Shown here: piece by piece, positions 1 through 6,766 of the stretch
How the letters are laid out: each line of letters starts with the position of its first letter
Position numbering within the stretch: the stretch's first letter is position 1
Assembly (NCBI GenBank): GCA_964422065.1
Contig: CAYQZW010000011.1
Location: 1-27,174 of the forward strand
Length of the DNA: 27,174 nt
Source of the DNA: S141-55 sp964422065
Lineage (GTDB): Bacteria; Hydrothermota; Hydrothermia; WGAB01
Reading direction: 5' to 3'
Notes under the pieces: generated by a model
What the model was told of the DNA's origin: nothing
What the model saw: the letters and a program-made list of their open reading frames with translations, nothing else
Databases searched by the model: none
Made by a program: the position numbers and the translations under genes

Positions 1-359
1 AGGGGGTTGTTCGGGAGATCTCTGCTGAGTTTGAGAAGTTGCGGCAGGAAGGGATCCGTGAGGGGGAATTGCAACGGGTAAAAACCCGGCTCCGTGGCAG
101 TTTACTTCTCTCACGGGAGTCGTTGACCCAGAGAATGATGCATTTAGCGACGCTTGAACTTCTCATCGGTGAAGTGATTGCCATTGAAGCCTATTTAGAA
201 GATTTGGAACGCGCTTCCCGTGCGGACGTCCAGGAGGTGGCCCAACAGTATCTCCTATGGGATCAGTGGTCGGTGGGGATTGTGTCGCCAGTGGAACTGC
301 GATTTGAAACCCTACCTGGAGGCAAACCGTGGAAAGCCATGGCATCACCGAGATCCTAA
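1..359 (+). CDS. M16 family zinc peptidase, C-terminal fragment (5' end outside window)
   Basis: This open frame runs in from the window edge (first full codon at base 3) and ends at 359, so only about 118 C-terminal residues are visible. The helical stretch with RVKTRLRGSLLLSRES, followed by MMHLATLELL and then a helix ending ADVQEVAQQYL, is typical of the last domain of M16 (insulinase/processing-peptidase-like) proteins. In that family the C-terminal half is usually the inactive partner of an N-terminal HxxEH half. The catalytic motif is not in the window, so activity cannot be judged. The frame overlaps the start of the following antiporter gene by 31 nt, which implies co-transcription. 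The assignment rests on the recalled family pattern only. Confidence 0.7.
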   Translation, partial: GVVREISAEFEKLRQEGIREGELQRVKTRLRGSLLLSRESLTQRMMHLATLELLIGEVIAIEAYLEDLERASRADVQEVAQQYLLWDQWSVGIVSPVELRFETLPGGKPWKAMASPRS

Positions 360-1603
360 TCCGTTTGGTCTTCCAAGTTTCGGTCATCCTGGCGGCAGCC
401 AAGGTCGCCAGTGAAGTGAGCGAGCGATACCTGAAACAGCCAGGCGTCTTAGGGGAACTGGCCATCGGAATCCTGATCGGTCCCTATGCGCTCGGCCGGC
501 TGATCCACCTTCCGGTGATTGGCCCTTTATTCCCTTTGCCAACGACCCACACCAACATCCCGATCAGTCCAGAACTCTATTCCCTTTCCCAGATTGCGGT
601 GATCCTCCTGCTCTTCATCGCGGGGCTTCACACCGACCTTCAGCAATTTCTCCGGTATGCGCGTCAAGCGACGGTCATCGCCGTCGGGGGTGTCATCTTC
701 CCGTTCGTGTTGGGGGATTTGACCACCATTTGGTTTGGCTTTGCGGATCATTTTCTTCACCCTACGGCTTTGTTTATGGGGGCAGTGCTGACCGCGACGT
801 CGGTCGGCATCACCGCCCGTGTCCTCGCGGACATCAAGAAACTCAACACCCCTGAAGGCGTCACCATTCTGGCGGGTGCTGTGGTAGACGACGTCCTCGG
901 CATCTTGGTCCTGGCCATCGTAGTCGCGATTGGCGTCCAAGGGAAGGTCTCATGGGGCTCCATTGGATGGATCTCACTGAAAGCGGCTGGGTTCTGGATC
1001 GTCCTGATGATCGTCGGCATTCTTTCTGCGGAACGGGTCATGAAAGCCTTACGCTGGTTCCGGTCCACTGGGGCCATGCTGGCCCTCGTTGTCGCAATCG
1101 CCTTCTTCTTCTCTGCATTGGCCGAACTCTTCGGATTGGCCATGATCATTGGGGCCTACGCCGTGGGACTCTCCCTCTCGAAAACCGAAGAAGCCTCAGA
1201 GTTGGTCGAGCAGTTAGAACCGGTGTACCAGATCTTCGTCCCCATCTTCTTCGTGGTCATGGGGATGATGGTAGACTTGGGGAGCGTGGCCCACGCACTC
1301 GCGTTCGGAGCGGTTCTGACCCTGGTCGCCATCATCGGGAAGGTTGTAGGCTGCGGTCTCCCTGCATTGGGGGTCGGGTTCAACCGACTGGGGTCACTCC
1401 GGATCGGCATTGGCATGTTGCCTCGTGGCGAGGTCGCGTTAATCGTCGCCGGGGTCGCCATCGCAAAGGGCACCATCCAGAGCGACATGTACGGCGTGGC
1501 TGTCATGATGACCATGATTACGACGTTGATGGCCCCGATCTTCTTAGTCCCGCTGTTCAAACATCCAGAAAGTGGACTCCGAAACCCTCAGGATCAAACG
1601 TAA
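329..1603 (+). CDS. Cation:proton antiporter, CPA2 (Kef/NapA-like) family
   Basis: A 424-residue integral membrane protein with about 12 hydrophobic segments and no cytosolic regulatory (TrkA-N/RCK) domain, so it is the bare transporter core. The family exchanges Na+ or K+ for protons across the inner membrane. Visible signatures are QPGVLGELAIGILIGP near residues 37-52, the unwound-helix motif ATSVGITARVL (156-166), and VVDDV (185-189). The paired aspartates D187-D188 are the arrangement linked to electrogenic two-proton exchange in NapA/NhaA-type carriers, whereas KefC-type electroneutral carriers typically have a different residue at one of these positions. The start is GTG at 329, chosen because GGAGG (318-322) lies 6 nt upstream. 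It overlaps the M16 peptidase gene by 31 nt. Ion specificity cannot be read from the sequence. Confidence 0.88.
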   Translation: MESHGITEILIRLVFQVSVILAAAKVASEVSERYLKQPGVLGELAIGILIGPYALGRLIHLPVIGPLFPLPTTHTNIPISPELYSLSQIAVILLLFIAGLHTDLQQFLRYARQATVIAVGGVIFPFVLGDLTTIWFGFADHFLHPTALFMGAVLTATSVGITARVLADIKKLNTPEGVTILAGAVVDDVLGILVLAIVVAIGVQGKVSWGSIGWISLKAAGFWIVLMIVGILSAERVMKALRWFRSTGAMLALVVAIAFFFSALAELFGLAMIIGAYAVGLSLSKTEEASELVEQLEPVYQIFVPIFFVVMGMMVDLGSVAHALAFGAVLTLVAIIGKVVGCGLPALGVGFNRLGSLRIGIGMLPRGEVALIVAGVAIAKGTIQSDMYGVAVMMTMITTLMAPIFLVPLFKHPESGLRNPQDQT

Positions 1604-1608
1604 AATGG

Positions 1609-1617
1609 CTGTAAAAT
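1609..1617 (+). promoter_or_regulatory. Candidate -10 element (CTGTAAAAT) before mutL
   Basis: CTGTAAAAT ends 6 nt before the GTG at 1624 and matches the motif before proS, tldD and proDH. No TTG-type -35 is visible 15-19 nt upstream. Transcription from here would begin near 1624. That gives either a leaderless mRNA starting with GTG-1624, or a 39-nt leader carrying the Shine-Dalgarno for ATG-1663. Confidence 0.4.
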
Positions 1618-1662
1618 ATTGCCGTGTCGAAGGTTCCACAAGAAACCGCCGGGAGTGAAACC

Positions 1663-3501
1663 ATGGAACAACAGGCTCGGAATCAAAAGATTGAACGTGT
1701 GATTGCAACGGACTGTGGCAGTACGACAACCAAGGCCATCCTCATCGAAAAGGTAGGGGATGGATATCGCCTGATCGCACGCGGTGAGGCTCCCACCACG
1801 GTGGAAGCCCCCTACGAAGACGTGACCCGCGGGGTCCTGAACGCTTTCCGCGAACTGGAGGAACTGACGGGCCGTAAGATCCTGGACGGCGAAGTCATCG
1901 TCAAACCCAAGAAAAACGAAACCGAAGGGGTCGATCTTTACGTCTCTACTTCGTCTGCAGGTGGTGGCTTGCAGATGCTCGTGGCGGGTGTGGTGAAAAG
2001 CATGACCGCGGAGAGTGCGGCACGTGCGGCGTTAGGGGCAGGCGCGATCGTCATGGAAGTCATCGCCTCCAACGACGGACGGATGCCCCACGAACGCGTG
2101 GAACTCATTCGTCGCCTTCGGCCGGATATGATCCTCCTGGCCGGGGGGGTGGATGGAGGGACCACCAAGCACGTCATTGAACTGGCGGAGTTGATCCGTG
2201 CGGCCGATCCAAAGCCACGGTTCGGCACAGGCTACCAATTGCCCGTCATTTACGCGGGCAACAAGGACGCCCGTCCCCAAATTCAAGAGATCCTCGGAGA
2301 GCATACCGCCCTGGTCATCGTAGACAACATTCGGCCAGTCCTGGAACGGGAAAACCTCCAGCCGGCGCGTGAGAAGATCCACGATCTTTTTATGGAGCAC
2401 GTCATGCAGCATGCCCCGGGCTACGCCAAATTGATGTCTTGGACCGACGTCGCGATCATGCCTACACCGGGCGCTGTAGGATCTCTCGTTGAAATCGTTG
2501 CCAAACGGGAAGGCATTGAGGTGTTAGGGGTAGACATCGGCGGTGCAACGACCGATGTCTTCTCGGTGTTCCAGGGGATCTTCAATCGGACGGTGTCCGC
2601 AAACCTCGGCATGTCCTATTCGATCTCCAACGTGCTGGTCGAGGCAGGCTTAGAGAATATCCTTCGTTGGGTTCCATTTGACATTGAGCCTTCGGATCTG
2701 CGGAACCGGATCCGGAACAAGATGATCCGGCCGACGACGATCCCACAGACTTTGGAGGAGTTGATCATCGAGCAAGCCATTGCGCGGGAAGCGCTGCGGC
2801 TGGCGTTCGAGCACCACAAGGCGATGGCGGTCGGACTGAAAGGGGTACAGACCGAGCGGACGATTTCCGATGCATTCGAACAAACCCTGAGTGGTGCCAC
2901 TTTGGTCAACATGATGACCTTGAATTTAATTATTGGATCCGGGGGCGCCCTATCCCACGCACCGCGTCGTGCACAAGCCGCACTGATGCTTTTGGACGCC
3001 TTCCAGCCAGAAGGGGTGACCATGCTCACCGTGGACTCCATCTTCATGATGCCCCATCTCGGTGTGCTGGCGGAAGTAGAGCCGGAGATCGCCATGGAGG
3101 TCTTCTGGAGGGATTGCTTGATCCGCCTGGGACATGCGGTTGCGCCCAAAGGGGAAACCAAGCCAGGGAAGAATACGCTCCACGCCCGCATTGAGTTGCC
3201 CAATGGGGAAGTTGTTGAAACCGACTTACCCTATGGGACCATCAAGCGCATTCCTCTGGGTGTTGGAGAAAAGGCCCACGTCATTTTAGAGCCCGAACGG
3301 GGATTTGATGTGGGAGCGGGCAAGGGGAAACGCTGGGAAGGGGAATTGGAAGGTGGCGTGGTCGGGATCATCCTCGATGGTCGAGGCCGGCCCTTGAGGT
3401 TGCCCCAAGACAAAAAGGACCGGATCCAGGCACTTTCTTCATGGATCCGGTCTTTGGAGATCTACCCTTGGGAGCCGTATGAACGGCTCCTAAAGCGATA
3501 G
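1663..3501 (+). CDS. mutL: MutL/GlmL-family protein (cobalamin-dependent mutase accessory ATPase family), long form
   Basis: 612 residues from ATG-1663. The N-terminus has an ASKHA nucleotide-binding signature, TDCGSTTTKAILIE. YVSTSSAGGGLQMLV and AARAALGAGAIV follow, both hallmark segments of the glutamate-mutase MutL/GlmL family. A second phosphate motif, GVDIGGATTDVFS, lies near residue 290. Known members accompany adenosylcobalamin-dependent mutases (glutamate or methylmalonyl-CoA type) and probably act as reactivating or assembly ATPases. Classical clostridial GlmL is about 460 residues, and this protein adds roughly 150 C-terminal residues beyond that. The start is chosen from GGGAG (1651-1655), 7 nt upstream. 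GTG-1624 is the alternative (625 aa). No mutase gene is in the window, so its partner is unknown. It is not the DNA mismatch repair MutL. Confidence 0.8.
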   Translation: MEQQARNQKIERVIATDCGSTTTKAILIEKVGDGYRLIARGEAPTTVEAPYEDVTRGVLNAFRELEELTGRKILDGEVIVKPKKNETEGVDLYVSTSSAGGGLQMLVAGVVKSMTAESAARAALGAGAIVMEVIASNDGRMPHERVELIRRLRPDMILLAGGVDGGTTKHVIELAELIRAADPKPRFGTGYQLPVIYAGNKDARPQIQEILGEHTALVIVDNIRPVLERENLQPAREKIHDLFMEHVMQHAPGYAKLMSWTDVAIMPTPGAVGSLVEIVAKREGIEVLGVDIGGATTDVFSVFQGIFNRTVSANLGMSYSISNVLVEAGLENILRWVPFDIEPSDLRNRIRNKMIRPTTIPQTLEELIIEQAIAREALRLAFEHHKAMAVGLKGVQTERTISDAFEQTLSGATLVNMMTLNLIIGSGGALSHAPRRAQAALMLLDAFQPEGVTMLTVDSIFMMPHLGVLAEVEPEIAMEVFWRDCLIRLGHAVAPKGETKPGKNTLHARIELPNGEVVETDLPYGTIKRIPLGVGEKAHVILEPERGFDVGAGKGKRWEGELEGGVVGIILDGRGRPLRLPQDKKDRIQALSSWIRSLEIYPWEPYERLLKR

Positions 3502-3525
3502 GAGCATCACGTATCTGGCGGGTAT

Positions 3526-3557
3526 GGCTTTTCGGGGAGGCTCCTCCCCGAAAGGCC
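3526..3557 (+). terminator. Long hairpin between mutL and the diguanylate cyclase gene
   Basis: A 14-bp stem (GGC, a T-G wobble, then TTTCGGGGAG paired with its complement) closes on the 4-nt loop GCTC in the 105-bp spacer. No T-run follows on either strand, so it is not a standard intrinsic terminator. It could be a Rho-assisted stop, an mRNA-processing site or a 3' stabiliser. It is the only strong hairpin I noticed between genes in the window. Confidence 0.4.
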
Positions 3558-3606
3558 GGGAAGACTAAAGACGGCCCGAGGTCCCCTCTGGGCCAAGGGC
3601 AAAGAC

Positions 3607-5970
3607 ATGGATTACGGGAAGATTCAAAAACGTCGGTTGGTCGTTTGGCTTATCGGTGGACTGTTCCTCCTCCATCTGCTGGTGGTTCAACATTGGCCTG
3701 CTTCCCCTGTCGTCCACATGATCTTGATCCTGCCGATTGCTCTTGCAGGGGAGATTTTTGGACTCACCGGAGGTCTGATCGCTGCCCTTTATGCTTCGAT
3801 CCAGGTCTTTGGGCTGGTCCTCTTGCTGGGATCGAAGGCCATCATGGCCCAATCGCCCACGACGCTCCTCTTCGTCGTCCTACTCCTGCTCTTGACGGGT
3901 GCGTTATCCGGGGTGTTTGGAGAAATCCTTCAGAACAAGATTCGAGAACTGGCCCACTCTACCACCCGCCAAACGGTCCTCATGAAAGTCATGAGCGCCT
4001 TAACCCATGCTCATGACCTTTCCGAACTCTTTGATCAGACCGTTGAGATCCTGAAGCAGATTTGCAAATATCGCTATCCCACCCTCTGGGAATACGATGA
4101 AGAAACGCAGGACCTGATTCTTGTTGCACCGTCAGATGCCAAGGCTTCCCGGGTCCACGTTGGGGAAGGCATTGTCGGTGAAGCCGCAAAAACTCATCAG
4201 CCGGTGCTGGTCAATGACTTGGCTCCTTCTTCTTACCCTCCCCCCACGGTCTCGGAGGCGAAAGCCGGCCTGGCATACCCCATCCTCCGTGACGGCCAAG
4301 TCTTTGGGGTCCTGGCTGTGGAGTCTGAACATCCGAATGTCTTTCAAGAGGAAGACTTGCAGATCCTGGGGGCAATTGCTGAGTTCCTCGGCGTATTGAT
4401 GGAGCGAGAACGCCTTCTGTCCCGATTGGATCAGAAGGGCGAGAATCTGGCAAACTTCTACGCCGCGGTCATCCGGCTGATGGCGACACCTCGGCATGGT
4501 GATGTGATCGAGCCGTGCCTTCAGGATGTAGCTTCCTTTCCAGATGTCATCGGTGTCCGGCTCTGGCTTGCTGAAGGACATTACCTGTACGAGAAAGATT
4601 CCTTGGTCAAACCTCCTTGGTCTCTGCCGACCCAGATTGGCCCTCTCTTGGGTGCAAAGCAAGGGCCGACTTATCTCTTCGCACAGGATCTCTTCATGGA
4701 CATCATCCGGACCTCTCATGACCCGATCATCCTCAGTGAGGTTGAACTCCAAACGACCGATGTACCCTGGGGGTACATCCTGGAGCAGGTGCACCAACAT
4801 GAACAAGAAATCCGGAGTTTGGGTTTCTTTCCTTTGCAATCCAGTGAGGGCTTTTTAGGGGTGATGATGGTGGCATCGAGACGCCCGGTATTCCTTGCGG
4901 ATCGGATCCACATCCTGACGATTTTCACCCGTGCCCTCTCGATCTTGATGGCTTCTCGATCAGATGCCAAAAAGTTGGAGTTTTTTGATCGGACCGCCCG
5001 TCTGGCATTGGAAAACCCCAAGGAATCCGTGGTATTGGCCCGTGCGATCCAGCAACTCGGAACCATCATTCGGTTTGATCATGCCCTCTTGATTCGGACC
5101 CCAGACGCCCACGGTACTGGAGAGTTCATCCTCTCCCTCCACGAAGGGCCAAACCTCGTCTTTAAAGTCAGAGAGCGAATCTCTCTGGAAAAATCAGGGC
5201 TGATTCGGGTAGTGGATACCCGAGAGCCCGTGGTCTTTGCGGATCTCACCGATCCTGCACCAGCTGCGCCTCTCCGAGACCGATATCTCAAAATAGGGAT
5301 TCGGAGTCTGGTCTACTTACCCCTGTATTTTCAAAACCAGATTCTGGCGATCCTGGCCGTGGGCCGGAAATTGCCCGATGCTTTCTCGGATGCAGAGGTT
5401 GCGGGGCTCCAAGAGATCTCCGACTTTTTAGCGGTAATCCTCCACAACATCTGGCTCCAGGAACGGCTCCAGCAGGAGTCCATCACGGACCCCTTAACCG
5501 GGCTCAGAAACCGGAAGTACCTGGTGCAACGTGGCAAAGAGGAGATTGCTCGATCCCAACGGACGGGCGAGGCCTTCTCCATCCTCCTCATCGACCTCAC
5601 GGACTTCAAACGAATTAACGATACGTATGGCCACCTCTTTGGAGATGAGGTCTTGAGTGAAGTCGCCCTTCGAATCCAGAAGGTCATCCGAAGTGGGGAT
5701 ATCGCTGCACGGTATGGTGGGGATGAGTTTGTCATCCTCCTCCCCAACACACCGTATGAGGCTGCAGGCAAAGCGGCGGAGCGCCTCATTCGAGTCATCG
5801 AAGAACCCATGGAAATTCGGGGGGAGACGATCACGGTCAAAGCAAACATCGGGATCGCTACATTCCCACAGGACGGGACCGATTTCTACACTTTAGTAGA
5901 CCTGGCTGACAACCGAATGTACCAAGCCAAGATTCAGGGAGTCCCGTTGATTTTGGAGGAAAAAGGCTAA
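3607..5970 (+). CDS. Membrane-anchored diguanylate cyclase with tandem GAF-like domains and C-terminal GGDEF
   Basis: 787 residues. Residues about 11-110 are a hydrophobic block with three to four transmembrane helices. Residues about 135-265 form a clear GAF domain. A more divergent GAF-like region covers about 280-455 and a third GAF covers about 465-620. The cyclase domain begins at ITDPLTGLRNR (from residue 626). The active-site GGDEF is intact at 704-708. RSGD at 695-698, five residues upstream, matches the RxxD inhibitory site, so product feedback by c-di-GMP is likely. The predicted reaction is two GTP to c-di-GMP at the membrane. No EAL or HD-GYP domain is present. The start ATG has AAGGG 7 nt upstream. 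The stop overlaps the convergent tauE stop. The ligands of the GAF domains are unknown. Confidence 0.92.
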   Translation: MDYGKIQKRRLVVWLIGGLFLLHLLVVQHWPASPVVHMILILPIALAGEIFGLTGGLIAALYASIQVFGLVLLLGSKAIMAQSPTTLLFVVLLLLLTGALSGVFGEILQNKIRELAHSTTRQTVLMKVMSALTHAHDLSELFDQTVEILKQICKYRYPTLWEYDEETQDLILVAPSDAKASRVHVGEGIVGEAAKTHQPVLVNDLAPSSYPPPTVSEAKAGLAYPILRDGQVFGVLAVESEHPNVFQEEDLQILGAIAEFLGVLMERERLLSRLDQKGENLANFYAAVIRLMATPRHGDVIEPCLQDVASFPDVIGVRLWLAEGHYLYEKDSLVKPPWSLPTQIGPLLGAKQGPTYLFAQDLFMDIIRTSHDPIILSEVELQTTDVPWGYILEQVHQHEQEIRSLGFFPLQSSEGFLGVMMVASRRPVFLADRIHILTIFTRALSILMASRSDAKKLEFFDRTARLALENPKESVVLARAIQQLGTIIRFDHALLIRTPDAHGTGEFILSLHEGPNLVFKVRERISLEKSGLIRVVDTREPVVFADLTDPAPAAPLRDRYLKIGIRSLVYLPLYFQNQILAILAVGRKLPDAFSDAEVAGLQEISDFLAVILHNIWLQERLQQESITDPLTGLRNRKYLVQRGKEEIARSQRTGEAFSILLIDLTDFKRINDTYGHLFGDEVLSEVALRIQKVIRSGDIAARYGGDEFVILLPNTPYEAAGKAAERLIRVIEEPMEIRGETITVKANIGIATFPQDGTDFYTLVDLADNRMYQAKIQGVPLILEEKG

Positions 5971-6725
5971 CGGGTTCTCAACTCCCGAAGATACCGGACC
6001 CCTAAAAAGAACAAAGCTACCGCAAAGAGTCTGGTGAGATAAGGGTTTGGGATCCGGTGAGCGATCCATGCCCCGGTCGGGGCACCCCCCAAAACCCCCA
6101 AAACAAACCCTGGGATCAGATCCAGCCGGATGTTCCCCAAGCGGAGATTAATCAAGGACGCCACGAGAGTTCGAGGAACCATGACGACCAACGCAATCCC
6201 CTGGGCCATCCGCTGTGCAAAATGGAGGATCAACACGAAAACGGGGACATCAATCGAGCCGCCGCCTACACCTAAGAAAGAACTTAAGAAGCCGGTAAAT
6301 GCGCCCAAGAGGAGCAAGACCCACGGAGAGGGTAGATGAAATGCAGAGGGCTCATGGACAGTGTACTGTCGGATGACCCCATAAAACATGGAGAAAGAGA
6401 CCAGCACCAGGAAGAGACCAAAGATGCCTCGGAGACGGGTCTCACGGATTCGGTCTGCAAGGAGTACACCCGGGCCGCAAGTCAGGAGGGCACCAATGCC
6501 CGTCCACACCGCGGCCATCAGGGGTAAAGAGCCATATCGGAGGTAGGAAAGGGCGCCGGTCAGCCCCGTAAAAAAAATGATGGAAAGGGAGGTGGCATGT
6601 GCTTTCTTCTGCTCCAAATGGAAAACTTCTGACAGCAACGGAACCAGGATCACCCCCCCTCCCAATCCCAATAGTCCTCCCAGTGTACCGGCGGCAAATC
6701 CCCCAATCAAAGACGTAAAGAACAC
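5967..6725 (-). CDS. TauE/SafE family membrane transporter
   Basis: 252 residues with about eight hydrophobic segments and the two glycine-rich repeats of the family: FAAGTLGGLLGLGGGVILVPLL near the N-terminus and GFLSSFLGVGGGSIDVPVFV in the middle. Family members are proposed exporters of sulfite, sulfoacetate or other small organosulfur anions, but the substrate cannot be deduced here. The start is GTG at 6725, supported by GGAGGAA (6734-6740) 8 nt upstream. It follows fusA2 by 41 nt and is the last gene of the long minus-strand run. A weak CTGTAAAGA sequence (positions 6750-6758) in that gap could give it an extra promoter, but no -35 is visible. Its TAG stop overlaps the TAA of the convergent diguanylate cyclase gene by 4 nt in total. 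Confidence 0.85.
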   Translation of the reverse strand: MFFTSLIGGFAAGTLGGLLGLGGGVILVPLLSEVFHLEQKKAHATSLSIIFFTGLTGALSYLRYGSLPLMAAVWTGIGALLTCGPGVLLADRIRETRLRGIFGLFLVLVSFSMFYGVIRQYTVHEPSAFHLPSPWVLLLLGAFTGFLSSFLGVGGGSIDVPVFVLILHFAQRMAQGIALVVMVPRTLVASLINLRLGNIRLDLIPGFVLGVLGGAPTGAWIAHRIPNPYLTRLFAVALFFLGVRYLRELRTR

Positions 6726-6766
6726 TTGCTGTCTTCCTCCGTCCTCGCGTCTTTACAGAAGGCCGG

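Noticed and set aside
1624..3501. mutL as the DNA mismatch-repair MutL
   Set aside because: There is no GHKL ATPase motif; the ASKHA motifs and the GlmL-specific segments place it in the mutase-accessory family.
6750..6758. CTGTAAAGA before tauE as a fifth member of the promoter motif
   Set aside because: It differs at the last positions, has no -35 (CAGGAG at the expected site), and the gene has its own Shine-Dalgarno; kept only as a remark.
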